From the NCBI GenBank assembly GCA_911728435.2, contig OU452201.1:19220001-19284000 (forward strand): a stretch of 64,000 nucleotides of DNA, given 5' to 3'. This DNA is from Apoderus coryli. Lineage: Eukaryota > Arthropoda > Insecta > Coleoptera > Attelabidae. Shown in pieces: positions 50,882-62,735 of the stretch (position 1 is its first letter; each line of letters begins with the position of its first letter). The position numbers and the translations under genes were made by a program. Below the pieces are notes generated by a model. The model worked only from the letters and a program-made list of their open reading frames with translations. It did no database searches and had not been told where the DNA came from.

Positions 50882-51350
50882 CACAGTTTAATATACAGTT
50901 ACTTCACTTCGTGTCGGAACGTTTTATCTCTCTGTCGACAAAGCAAATCGCCGCACTTATAATTGTAGTATAGTCATAGAATAATAACTAAACTGTGGTA
51001 TAGTCACAGTTTAATATACAGTTACTTCATTTCGTGTCGGAACGTTTTATTTCTCTGTCGACAAAGCCATTCGCCGCACTTATAATTGTAGTATAGTATC
51101 TTATCGTATATATAGATATAGTATAACATAGTAGCGGGCCAGAATGTGGCTGGGATTGCGACGACTCGATGCCGTTTTTAGCGTCTACTGACCCTTCTTA
51201 TCTATAGTTATTATTCTATGGTATAGTATGTTATAGTAGATATAGATATAGTATAACATAGTAGCGGGCCAGAATGTGGCTGGGATTGCGACGAGTTGAT
51301 GCCGTTTTTAGCGTCTACTGACCCTTCTTATATATAGTTCTTATTTTATG
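50882..51350 (+). repeat. Composite tandem array, two units each present twice (A-A-B-B)
   Basis: Unit A (cacagtttaatatacagttac..., period 123) occurs at 50882 and 51005. Unit B (containing agtagcgggccagaatgtgg, period 130) occurs at about 51090 and 51220. Copies are over 90% alike. A 16-bp piece catagaataataacta at the end of the first A is inverted between the two B units. The sequence gcccatac occurs just outside both ends. Confidence 0.85.
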
Positions 51351-51839
51351 CCCATACACTTTTCCAAAAACATAATATTCGTAATCAGGGGACCTCAGAA
51401 CGTATATTTCCATCAAAATCTTCACATTGAATTTTTGATGTGATTGGAATACCTCTATATACTAGTTAGCACCAGGAGATATCGACTTTGCAAGTATGGT
51501 CAGATAACAACAGTTTTTATTTTCTTTTAAATATCGAAAACAAGATAATGCTACAACTGAAAATAGACTACACTTATGACTTTTGATAATATAGCCTTTC
51601 AAGATCGTTCAGAATCCAACTTTTACAAAAAATAATACAAATGAAGTTTTTTTTTTTCTCTCCAATTGGTTTTTTGTTGTTGTAAGAAAAGGCTAAGGAT
51701 ATGGACAACTGCATGTCAAGAAAATAAACTAGTGGGCCGCTTTTTTTTAAAGAATTTGTATTATATTATGTTCGTAGTAGCACATTACCCACGGCTAGAT
51801 ATTTTTGATTTTTAAACTGTCACAAATCTAGCAATTTTA
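51351..51839. other. Intergenic, no feature seen
   Basis: AT-rich spacer between the tandem array and the mariner element. Confidence 0.4.
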
Positions 51840-53176
51840 CAAGGTAATTTGTGAAATACGAAAAAACAGGCGTTTCAGTTATGTTTAAATGTCATCTGCG
51901 CTAGTTAGGTTGCAAATGTGGACGTGCTTTCAACGTGATATTATCAGTGTGTTTTATAATCTTGGCAACAAAAATATTGTTCAAACTGATTTACTGAAAT
52001 CGTCTTACGCATTTTTTCGACGGAATATTTTCTTGACGGTTAATTTTTACCCTAAAATATTATATTTGCCCTTTCAGTATACTCCATTACAATTAGGTAT
52101 GAAAGATGATATCTGCTAAAGAGCCGCCACTGTTCAAATGGCATGTCGTAATCCGTTTGTCAAAATTTTCGACTACTCTGCGCCACAAATCAGGTTCTAT
52201 GCCGGCTATTTCGCGTCTGATCTCCTGTTTAAGCTCTGCAATGGTGCTTGGTTTATTCTTGTAGACTCTGATGATCTTCAGATCAGTAATCCCATCGTTT
52301 CTCCTGCTGGGTGGCAGGTGGCACCTGTTGAAACCAGAGATTTTTAATGTCCACATCTTCCAACTGCTCCCACAAAAACTCTGTTATCATGTTCCGATAG
52401 CGAACCCAATTAACGGTAACAGCGTTTTCCGCATGATCCTCGAAAAAAAAATGGGCCAATTACGCCTCCAGACCAAAAGGCACACCAAACAGTCACTTTT
52501 TGCGCATGCATTTCCTTTTCAACAATCTCTCTTGGATTTTCCAATCCCTAAATACGGCAAATCTGCTTGTTTACAAAGCCACCAAGGTGAAAATGTGCCT
52601 CGTCGCTAAAGATTAGTTTCATTGAAAACTGTTGCCCTGTCTCTAGGCTTGAATTGCGTTATATGGAGTTTGTATGGGTGTAGCTTTAAATCTTTGTTTA
52701 AAATTCGCTGTGTAGTGGAATATGTAAGGCCTATTTGCTGCGATCGATGACGAATCGATGTGCTTGGATGTTTGGCCACACTTTCGCCAACAACGGCAAT
52801 ATTTTCTTCCGAATGGCCTCTACGTGCATGGTGAGGGGTTTTAATGTTACCTACGGATCCAGTTTGCTGAAATTTTTGGAGCACATTCCAAATTGTCCTC
52901 TTAGAAGTGTTTTTCCTCGATCGCCCATTTTCATAATACGCGCGTTGTTCCGTGGTGTATTGCTCCATGACTAATTTTCTTCATGTTTCTAGGTTAGAAA
53001 TCTCACATTGCCGTTGTGTACAGTGGCGTTTCAAAATTATTTTATGGTGTAATGTAGAAACCCAAATTGAATCACCTTTACATTTTCCACTCGCTGGTAA
53101 ATCATTATTTCACCGTCTTATATAATAAATAACTATTTCCAGCTAAAAAATCTCGCATTTGGTTTGAAATACCTTG
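51840..53176 (-). mobile_element. Mariner-type DNA transposon, 1337 bp, decayed
   Basis: Both ends begin CAAGGTA reading inward, with similar following sequence (about AAATRCGA some 15 bases on), and each is bordered by TA (51838-51839 and 53177-53178), the mariner target site. The minus-strand transposase starts MEQYTTEQRAYYENG (52968) and includes HARRGHSEENIAVVGESVAKHPSTS as separate conserved pieces. It is frameshifted between about 52610 and 52360, and ends NKPSTIAELKQEIRREI, ADIIFH near 52100. Not functional. Confidence 0.8.
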
Positions 53177-53509
53177 TACATTTAATGTGATTATAATTAC
53201 GTTATTTTTAATTAGAAAAAAATGTGTAGATACTTATCATGATTTTGATCTACCAATCAAATTAGTATGTACAAGGAGAGAAATATTCACATATTATAGT
53301 GTTTGTAGTTACCGATTTTTTCTAGATAATAATACATAACATTGCGATAATATTTGTGTTATTAAATGTATTATGTCTCCAGTAGGTATGTCTTATTAAT
53401 GCAATTATTGTAAACATATTTGTTAATTTAATTAAGTTAAGTATACACAAAAATCGAATAGATTTTTGAAATAGGTATTCTAATCCTACCTACTTATATC
53501 TATATATAT

Positions 53510-53891
53510 CTAAGAAGTTGATAAAGTTATTCGACAACTTAAAAACAACAAGGCAGCTGGCTCTGATGGCATATCTCCTGAGCTTTTTAAAGAAGGAGGA
53601 CCAATGATATTAAAACATTCTCATGTTCTAATAACCAACCAATTGTCACTATATTTATGAAAGGGGATAGGTCCGTATGTGGAAACTATCGTGGTATCTC
53701 TCTCCTCTCCCTCGCCGGAAAGGTTCTGGCACGACTTTTGGCAAATCGTCTTGTCCAACTCCAACTCTTGGAAGGTTGCTTGCCGGAAACAATGTGGTTT
53801 TAAAGCCAACAGGGGTACACCTGACATGATATTTAGTGCCAGGCAAATACAGGAAAAGTCCTCTAAACGATATAATATGCAATATAAATAG
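53510..53891 (+). mobile_element. LINE reverse-transcriptase fragment
   Basis: Plus strand reads IRQLKNNKAAGSDGISPELF, then in a shifted frame KGDRSVCGNYRGISLLSLAG and RGTPDMIFSARQIQEK, successive blocks of a non-LTR reverse transcriptase. Truncated at both ends, with frameshifts and a deletion around the QCGFR position. Confidence 0.7.
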
Positions 53892-54292
53892 GTTTTTATT
53901 TTGGTTAATTTTCTGTTCTTGGACGCTGTCTTTTAGGCTGTGGAGCAGAACAATATTCTAATATAAAATAATCTTTTACCTGGATAAAATAGAGCATGTT
54001 CACTGTCAAGGTGCAGCAAGAATATGGTGTAAGATTCGGCTTGTGACCGCAGGTAGGAAAATCTGACAATTCTTTTGGTGAATACCTAAAAGCAAAGAAA
54101 TTTTAAATTTGGGTAAAACCATATTATCCTTGTTATTACCATACTCCTATTTTTATTTAGCTACCTAAACTACTAATATTAAAATGAGATCTGCAAACTT
54201 ACCTTGCAACTTTAACATTCTCCCTTTTCCATTCTTGCTTATTAACCTTTGTCTTGATAACTACTTTATTCAAAAATTAGAAAACAAAATAT

Positions 54293-54366
54293 TGACAGAG
54301 TTGGGATTCGAACCCAGACCCTTCCGCATGAAAAGCGCACGCTCTATCAATGGACTCCAGAACCCC
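54293..54366 (-). tRNA. tRNA-like sequence (pseudogene or SINE head)
   Basis: The minus strand has a perfect B box GGTTCGAATCC (54314-54304) and an A-box-like tggagtccattg at the right distance upstream (54359-54348). A weak anticodon-like stem CGC/GCG has a TTTTCAT loop. The acceptor ends do not pair, so it is not a sound tRNA gene. Confidence 0.4.
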
Positions 54367-54620
54367 TTATTAGATTACTGTATTATATTCTATAAGAGGT
54401 ATAGGTTCCAACTACCTAACTAGTAAAATTTTAAACGTAATTTTCTCGATAATTATGGGGGCAAATATCAAAAGTAACCTATCGCTGTAAAGCAAATAAA
54501 AATGCTTTAAAATGATATATCACTCGACCCCTATTGCTATTTGAAAATTTGGCGGTTGTGTCCACCCCTATCATAGGGCATTTCAACCAAAAATTAATGG
54601 GTTCATCCTAGGACTCCCCC

Positions 54621-54906
54621 AAAATCGGTTATGTCACCCCAAAACTTTCCCGACCAGTTATAATATAATCAAAAATATATGACCTGTGTAACGAAACAGA
54701 ATTTTAATAATTATTATTATAATTGTATTATTTTCATTATTCTGAATTTTGAATAATGTAGTTAGTTTGTTACGTTAGTTTATTGGTAATAATGAAAATA
54801 ATACAATAATAATAATAATTATTAAAATTCTGTCTCGTTCCGCAGGTCCTATATTTTTGATTATATTATAACTGGTCGGGAAAGTTTTGGGGTGACAACC
54901 GATTTT
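54621..54906. mobile_element. Fold-back MITE
   Basis: Arms of about 120 bp (54621-54741 and 54788-54906) are inverted copies at over 90% identity, with outer ends aaaatcggtt, then ccccaaaactttcccgacca. Spacer about 46 bp. Confidence 0.85.
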
Positions 54907-55393
54907 TTGTTTAAACTATAGATATGATATAACTGCATAGATAAATTTTTTTTTTCTACGACTGTCTTTAAATGCCTTTATTCTATGTTCAATCATGATT
55001 TGAAAATGTAGTACATTGTAATGCTGTTTTTCATTTACCCGTGCGTAATAATATTTCCCACTAGTTGCCTAGCAATACCTACACGGATAAAATTTCCTGG
55101 TAATGACAAAAGTAGCGGCGGGCATGCAAAATCACCATAGCAACGCCGAAAATTCAAACACCAAATTGACAGTTTTGGTGTTTATAATTAATAATAATAG
55201 TATAAGTATTTCGCTAATTTCAAAACACATAAACAGTGATAGTGAATATAGTTTAACACCACCTAGTCAATTTAATATTTCTAATTTATCGTATTTAGGC
55301 TTATACGTTAACAGGTGTAAGTTTCGAAAAACAAATATTTTCCTAAAAATTATGTTAAATTTATTCAAAAGCATTAAAACAGTCGTAGAAAAA

Positions 55394-55503
55394 GTATAGT
55401 GTGAAACTCACATGAAATGACCATTTCCTACTCGTATGATTTGCAGCAAACGATTATACTCGTAGGAAATAGATGTCATTTCATGTTCGTCACACAATAT
55501 ACT
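55394..55503. repeat. Small fold-back element
   Basis: About 40-bp inverted arms (gtgtgaaactcacatgaaat; the right arm ends gtcatttcatgttcgtcaca) around a core with tactcgta facing both ways. Outer sequence tatagt / acaatata is also mirrored. Confidence 0.75.
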
Positions 55504-55871
55504 ATTTTCTTTTTATTTATTTATTTTTTTAAACTATATCAATGATATAACTGTATATATCTTTTTTAAATTTATTTATTAATAATAGGCAATTTGCGAT
55601 AGAGGTAATAGTAACCATTCGTAACTTCATTTTGGAAAACACCCAACATACTTACATAAATTAGTCTCGGCGATGCAATTAGTAGAAAGAATTAGACTGT
55701 GTTTTTAATACTTACATACTTTTCAAAATTAACCTGATAGAAACCTGTAAGTATTGCCATTTTGACAATGGTTAAAAATGTGATTTACTAGTCAATTGTA
55801 CCAAAACGTATGAGTACAGATGATCATACGCATTAAAAATAGAATTCCCGTAATAGTATATTAAGTACAAA

Positions 55872-56525
55872 GGGCGGTAAAGCATTCGTTGCAGCCCGCC
55901 GCTGTATAGACGCACGAGTGAGCGAAGCGAGCGAGGGCAGCTATACAGCGAAGGGCTGCAGCGGCTTTACCGCCAGTGGTGCTTACAACTGTTTTTCGCC
56001 TGCCTCTTCATACTACAATATTAAACCAAAATAATTTTATTTTAATAATTATTAATTATTAAATATGAACTGACAGTTTTTGACAGTAATTAATGGGAGT
56101 ATATTTTGACATACATGATAATAGGCGTTATCCTTTGACAAACTCAGATCAGATAAACTTATGTGACAGGCTCACATGTCAGTGTTGAGTATTTTAAATG
56201 TAGAAAGAAACTGTCAAATTAATATCTGAGTGTGTACGCTATAGAAATTTGATTTTTGAATCTTAGGTTATTTCGGTACTACAATAGTAATTAAAAAGTG
56301 ATTACTAATTAACAATTTTAGATAATTAATTGTCAACTTATCCTCTAGATGGAATGCACATTAAGTTAAGTGAGTGAAAACTACTGATGTTAACGTTATT
56401 ATTGGAAATCTAACAGTAGCGCCATCTATGAAAAAAAAATAAAAAGAGCGGGCGCTAACTGGTCATTTACCGCCCGCATATGCGGGCGGTAAAACTCTGT
56501 TTAAGTGCAGGCAGGCGAAAAAATT
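55872..56525. repeat. Palindrome-rich element with ggcggtaaa ends
   Basis: About 55874-55972 is an imperfect hairpin (ggcggtaaagc and cgctgtatag mirrored by ctatacagcg and gctttaccgcc). Its loop carries gagtgagcgaagcgagcgag. Outside it tttttcgcctgcc (about 55993) is mirrored by ggcaggcgaaaaa at about 56509-56522. A perfect 28-bp palindrome tttaccgcccgca / tgcgggcggtaaa lies at 56466-56493. The whole looks like a non-autonomous element of a class I cannot name. Confidence 0.6.
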
Positions 56526-57208
56526 CATTAACGTGTTGCAGTATGTGTTTGGTGTTGATTTATATGCTTCTATAGGAACACGTACATCATCTTCTGCGAT
56601 TAATTCAGTCATTGCCAAATGGGAAAGCCAGAACATAAAAAATATTTACTTTCTTGGTGTGGTACATCATGATACAATAATGAATTAAGTTAATGCATAT
56701 ATCTACATATTAAACAAATTGTTAATAACAGCACACTCAAAGTACCTACATCTACATAAAAAATGCATTATCTTTTGCACCAATAAAATTATAAGATGAA
56801 TAATTAGAATGTACAATTATTATTCTTTCAGGATACTAGTCGAAGCCAATATTTTGTGTAAATGAGAATTACAAAACTACATTATTCTCTTTGATAAGTT
56901 TTGTATTAATTACCGTTACTGTATCGACAATAAAATTTATATTAATTTAAAATATTTTCGCTGATGCTTATAGGAAGCGACAACGAACGATGGTGAAAGT
57001 GTGTTTTTAAGAAAGTGTATTTGACCCCATAACCGATCTTAAAGAAAACAGCAACATCGTCTTGGTAGTAGTAAAGATATATACACAATATATCTTTGGT
57101 AGTAGCATAATTTATATATTTTTTAATAAAGATGTATTTTTCTTTCAGTATAGTATAATATTGGTTTCAATGTAATTATTAAATTAATTAATTTCGACCA
57201 CCAGAACG
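56526..57208. other. 5' flank of the DHRSX-like gene
   Basis: It contains the promoter and 5' untranslated region. A good acceptor (tttttctttcag, ending 57148) suggests a spliced leader exon upstream. A short inverted run around ttggtagtag-aaagatatat lies at about 57064-57106. Confidence 0.35.
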
Positions 57209-60200
57209 ATGATAGTAATTGTGGGATGTGTCGTAGTAGTTTGTGTTACCGTAGTTGCGATAGTGCGATCAAAAAAGCCTTTGAGTTTAATACTGGAAGA
57301 GGCAAAATATGAGATGCTCTATAACGTGTTGGGTTCCAAATATCTGATGCATGACTTGGTAATGCGTGGGAAAAATAAAACAGGTAGATAATTTATTTAG
57401 CTGATTAATTTTATAATAATTGAAATGAGTTTTATGCCCCCGTATCCTACCTTTTATAACCAATATAATAAATTCGTCTTTACTTACTAGTAACTTTCCT
57501 GATCCTTGGAAAACCTCTAAAGTGCTTCCAATCCCTAAAACGAGTAAAATAACTGAGCATAATGACTTACGGCCAATATCATTGTTATCGCCAACTTCAA
57601 AAATCTTTGAGAAAATCCTAAGTGACCAAATTAAATACCATCTTAAAAAATATAATATTTTACCTTTTAAGCAATCAGGATTCCGTAAAGGATATAGTTG
57701 CGCAACATCATTGCTGGATATCACGGACGATATTTTTCGTGATATTGATAATGGCAAAGTAGTATCATTGATCTTAGTTGACTATAGTAAAGCATTTGAC
57801 AAAATTAGCCATGAACTTTTGCTAGCAATTCTGAAATACATTGGATTTTCGTCAAATGCTATCGAACTAATTAAAAGATATCTATCCGGAAGATTTCAAT
57901 ACGTGGAAACTAACAGAGGTTGCTCCACCTCAGGTAGTATATTATGTGGTGTCCCACAAGGATCGATTTTGGGACCCTTGTTATTCTCAATATATACTGT
58001 GACACTCCCAGTAAGTGTTACATTTGGCGATACATTCATGTATGCTGATGATAGTCAAATAAAGCACTCTTTTTATGCTCATGATTACGTAGATGCTTGT
58101 AGGAAAATTAATTTCGATTTGGAAGCACTTTTGGACTGGTCGGAGGGACATCAGCTGTCAATAAATCCTTCGAAGACTCAGGTATTGCTCTTTGGTAAAA
58201 ATAGACAAACCATATCAGATTCTATGCAAATTAAAATTAATGATGTATCTTTGAAAGTGTCTCAGAGTGCGAGAAACTTGGGTCTTGTGATGGATTGTGA
58301 TTTGCGCTTTTCCGAACATATTTCGGGATGCATTTCAAAATCATATTCCTCCTTGAAAATGTTATACCCACACAGACATGTACTTTCAATAGAGCTTAAA
58401 AGTAAACTAACTGATACCTGGGTGCTCAGTAATTTTAATTACTGTGATGTAGTATATAGTCCTAGTTTATTAAATGTTGATAAAAACCGCATCGAACGTG
58501 TACAGAAATCTTGCTTGCGATACATATTCGGCATCAGGAAGTATGACCGAGTAAGCCATAAACTCGTTGATGTCCAGTAGCTCTCCATGGAAGCTCGTAG
58601 ACATCTTCATTCAGCGGTTTTATTCCACTCTATTCTGACCCGAGGAGAGCCTCCATACTTATATAATAAAATCACATTCAGTTCTGACGTTCACAATGTG
58701 AATATTAGATACCGTAATCTTCTTTCACCCCCAGCTCATAGAACTTCAAGTTTCGAGAGATCATTTTCCTTTCAGATATATAAGTTGTATAATAAGATTC
58801 AGGATACTTTGAAGTCGTTAAGCCTTTTCACATTCAAACGAAAATTGCGTGATCTTTTCTTGAATTCACTCTTATAAAAGATATTGTCAACAGTCTTTCT
58901 TTGTTATTAACTAGAATTTTGTTTACTAGGTTACATTTTTTTTTGTAGAATTTTGTATTTTAAGGTACGTACGGTTAGCGTATACCTATTATGTTTTTTT
59001 TTCCTCGGGCCTAGATTTCAAAATCAGTAGTTATACTGTCATCTAGACCTTTTTGTAGTTCTAGTTTTTTTGGTAATGTAATAATTATTAGAGTTGTAAC
59101 TTGTTTTGTTTTTGAACTGCAAATAAATTTATTATTATTATTATATTTAGACTACTATTATTATTAAGCAAGACCAGCACTATTAAAACAGTATACATAT
59201 TACAAATAAATATTCAATTGGAAAAATACACGGTAGTTATTGACAAACAAAAAACTTATATTCTAAAAGGTGTTACTGCGACGGTCAAATTATTAATTAC
59301 TAATTCTTATTGGGGAAAAAATAAAACTTCCAAAAATATGTGATACAAGATTAGTTTCGGTCAAAATATCAATATCTTTTGCGATTCGTATGGTTGTGTA
59401 CACATACACATATTAAATATGTATATTTATTAAGAATATACCAAACGATCTGCAGATTCTTACTTGGGCGACGTATTTAAGGTGTCTTTGAAGTATTTAT
59501 AAATTTTACCAGAATCTAAAACAAAATTAATATAACTGAAGATACAAAATTACGATATAACATTAGTGCCTACCTACCTGCTACTGCTGTTAATATGAAA
59601 ATTGCAATACATGTTGTTTGTAGAGTTGACAAAGCATTCCGGGAAAGTAGCTGTAATAACTGGTGGAACCCGAGGAATTGGGTTAGAAGTGATCAGAATG
59701 CTGTTAAAATGTGATATTCACGTTATTATAGGTGGGTAAAAATACATTTTACTTTAATTCTTGGTTCCAACAAGAACTATTCGATTTCTAAATTAACACA
59801 TTTACAACATTCCTTATCTACTTGTTTTTAAACTAGAGCCAACAAAACAATAGTTTCACGTGTTTTCCCCAGGTTGTCGTAATCCCAGCCAAGCAGATAG
59901 TATTAAAAAGAAATTCCGAGAAGACGGACTTAAAACTGGGAAAATTGATATATTCAACTTGGATATCAGTGCCAGTGAATCTGTGAAAAACTTTGCCAAT
60001 GAGGTTAAATCTAAATTTCCTGAAATAAACTATTTAATAAACAATGGTTTGTATATTTCTCTGCTATAATAAGATTATTACATTTTAAAATTAAATAAAT
60101 AATTGAATTTTCAGCGGGTATTATGTTTGGACCGTACATGGAATCTAGAGATGGTTTCGAATCACAATTTTCTACAAACTACTTGGGACATTTCCTTTTG

Positions 60201-62735
60201 ACGCATTTGTTATTACCAGAGCTAAAAGCTGCTGGTGAGGACGACTGTTTTTCGAGAATTGTTAATGTAACGTCATGCGCACACGCTATTGGTGATATAA
60301 ATTTTGAAGATATCAATTACAGGTATGGTCTTTTTGCAAAAATAGTCCCAAAATATCAGTTACTATCCGACAAATGCGTATAATATATGTAGAGTTTTTG
60401 ATGATTAAAATTTGTATTCTCATTCGTAATCCAGATAAATTGGGAGTTTCAAAACTAGTAGTTAAATTTAAAGGAATTTGTACAATTTAAATGTATTTTT
60501 TTTTTACTTTGCCGCACAGGGAAGTGTGAAACAGCGCTTAAAGAACCATAGCTTTACACATTTTGGGAAGTTTTTATGCACAATTGAAACATTCACTTTT
60601 TTTGAGGATGGACAAGTATTCCACAGGGACGTATGTTTAAAGAAAAATGTTTTGAATCTTCAACTAAACGGGGTTCTTGCAAGTAAATGTGTCAAATAAC
60701 AGATACCAAGGTCTCACCGCTTGAAAACTGCATTTGAGAGAAAACCCTGCATCATTATCATCGTCATATTAAAATCATACAGAATTACAGTATCATTTAT
60801 CATCTCAAAATAATTATAATATATGTAAATAGTAAAATGAATTACTGAAATAAATACATGTGTCCAAGATCTCATATTTGTTTATTCAGGAAGATAATAA
60901 CTAATAGTCTATCTCAAGAAAATTAATATAGGCATTATTTAAAATTTTTGCATTTTTTAGAACGCAGTATGTTCCAGGAAAAAGTTACGCACAGTCTAAA
61001 TTAGCTCAGATCCTTTTTACTAACTTTTTAAACGATTTAATGATAAAAGAAAATGCCAAAGTACAAGTAAACTCTGTTCATCCTGGAGTTGTGAATACGG
61101 AATTATTAAATACTACACCTTTGAAGAAAGTTGCACCGTGGATGCCAGGATTATTTTTTAAGGTAAGTTGGGTATTTGGTCACTGTGTATTAAGTAGTAT
61201 TTCTAAACATCTAACAATCTCCAGAGGGGTGATGGACGCATCGTCCTATTTTCGTGCGTTTATTTTAATTATTAATTAGATTCTTTTATTTCTCATTAAA
61301 AGTTTAATTAGATTATTTCTTTTTCAAAACTAAAAATTTTGTATTTTCCAGATTCGCGAAATTTTTGAATCACGACATTTTAGATTTACAAAATTCATTA
61401 AAAATACGTTAAAAATAGCAATAAAATTAAAGTTTTAAAAGAAACGTAGCAAGTTTAAAGAAACAAAAAATATGCATAAATATAGAAGTGGGTCAAAATT
61501 GCACAATATTATGTCAAATATAGGATTTTCAATTTAAAAAATCACAACTTTGATCAACTGCGCTTTGTTGGGCCACCCGGTATATTTTAAAGTACTGCCA
61601 GTACATGCTCCTAAAAAAAACCTGCAAGTTTTGTATGAAACTTTTTTCATATCATTTACCGTTCGTGATATATTGAGGGGTTTCCATACTTTTTGCTAAC
61701 CCGGTATATTTTTTAACATTAATGTCTTATAGGAAATCAAAAAACGTAAAACATAACATTGAAAAAGTTCTATCATACATTTTAACTAGACATAAAATAA
61801 TGTGTGTATGCCTTTCGTGTATTTAGAAAACTTAATAATTCTCAAAAAAGGTGTTCGTTAGTTTTAGGCCTCAAAAATATGAAATTTGGGAAAACCTTTA
61901 CGTAGGTATTTTTATCTCTTTCTCATACAAGCGAAAACTGGAATTCTCGTATTTTTTACCAAAATCATGTTTTGCAACGGGTGTCCCACGGTAACCACCC
62001 ATCATAATATTTATTTCTACACATTTTCGACATAGACAACTTACTTAATACAAAGTTGAACTCATGTGGATGCTAAATTAGAAAAAATTAACTCTAACTG
62101 TTTTTTATCTTCATTTTCAATATCATTTTTGAGTATCCTGTATTAATAAATCGAAAAAAATCGTACGAAGATGATAAAAATTGACCGCTCTTTACAGGGA
62201 TGAACATTTGTTAATAAAAATTTAAAATTATTCCTAATGGTTGGGTAATGTTAACATAAATCTTAAAATACGATAAAAACCTATGGGACATTATTCAAAA
62301 TTTACGTGTAGAATCCGAAAATAGAATAATATACGGGGTTGTTTATTTAAAATGACAATGTAAGAATCAACTTCGGTATAACGGGAAGTGTTGCTCAGAG
62401 ACTGTTATATTTTTGCGAAAATACTGTTCCAAAGTTTATAAATTTTTAAAATAGAAGTAGTTTAGAAATATTATGATGAGCGATTGCCGTGGGACACTTT
62501 GTATATGTTCAAGACTCTTATCGTTATTGTTTGTTTTTAGACACCCGAGCAAGGCGCAATTCCAATAGTACATACATGTCTATCTCCAAATTTAGAAGGC
62601 AAAGGAGGAACATACATTCACAATTGCATTAGCTATGCAACTAGTGAAAAAGCACAATCTACAGAATTACAAGAAAAATTGTTTCAATTTAGCAAAAAAT
62701 TACTGAAAATTGAAAAGTTTAGCGATTTGTTATAA
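57209..62735 (+). CDS. Short-chain dehydrogenase/reductase, DHRSX-like, complete 6-exon coding region
   Basis: Exons: 57209-57383, 59624-59731, 59873-60046, 60115-60322, 60961-61162, 62541-62735 (stop); 1062 nt, 353 aa. An N-terminal hydrophobic segment (about residues 2-19) should anchor it in a membrane, most likely the endoplasmic reticulum. Classical SDR marks follow in order: nucleotide-binding TGGTRGIG (71-78), NNAG (151-154), tetrad Asn in NYLGHF (N174), catalytic Ser in NVTSC (S206), and YAQSK (Tyr231, Lys235). The C-terminal part ([25 protein letters not shown]) resembles the DHRSX / retinol-dehydrogenase-like branch. The catalytic set is complete, so activity with NAD(P) is likely; the substrate is unknown. 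The start has an in-frame TAA upstream at 57185. Intron 1 (57384-59623) contains a same-strand LINE. An AATAAA at 62833 is a plausible poly(A) signal. DHRSX is my best match; another RDH-like SDR is possible. Confidence 0.9.
57429..59150 (+). mobile_element. LINE (jockey/CR1-like) in intron 1 of the DHRSX-like gene, nearly open ORF2
   Basis: 5'-truncated; the reading frame runs from 57429 to 58877 with a single in-frame TAG at 58578. Blocks in order: [76 protein letters not shown], catalytic MYADDSQIK (58038-58064), [14 protein letters not shown], then the C-terminal region [11 protein letters not shown]. After the stop come about 250 bp of untranslated sequence and an ATT tail near 59130-59150. 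It has no endonuclease domain, so it cannot move alone. It is the best preserved of the window's LINEs. Confidence 0.88.
61979..62505. mobile_element. MITE-like element in intron 5 of the DHRSX-like gene
   Basis: The ends are inverted: gtgtcccacggtaaccaccc, then atcataatattt on the left (61981-62014), mirrored by attatgatgagcgattgccg, then tgggacac on the right (62471-62499). The right arm differs at a few bases. No coding sequence. Copies of cccggtatatttt at 61578 and 61700 lie just left of it. Confidence 0.7.

Noticed and set aside
54293..54366. Functional tRNA gene
   Set aside because: The B box is perfect, but the acceptor and anticodon stems do not pair properly; kept only as tRNA-like.
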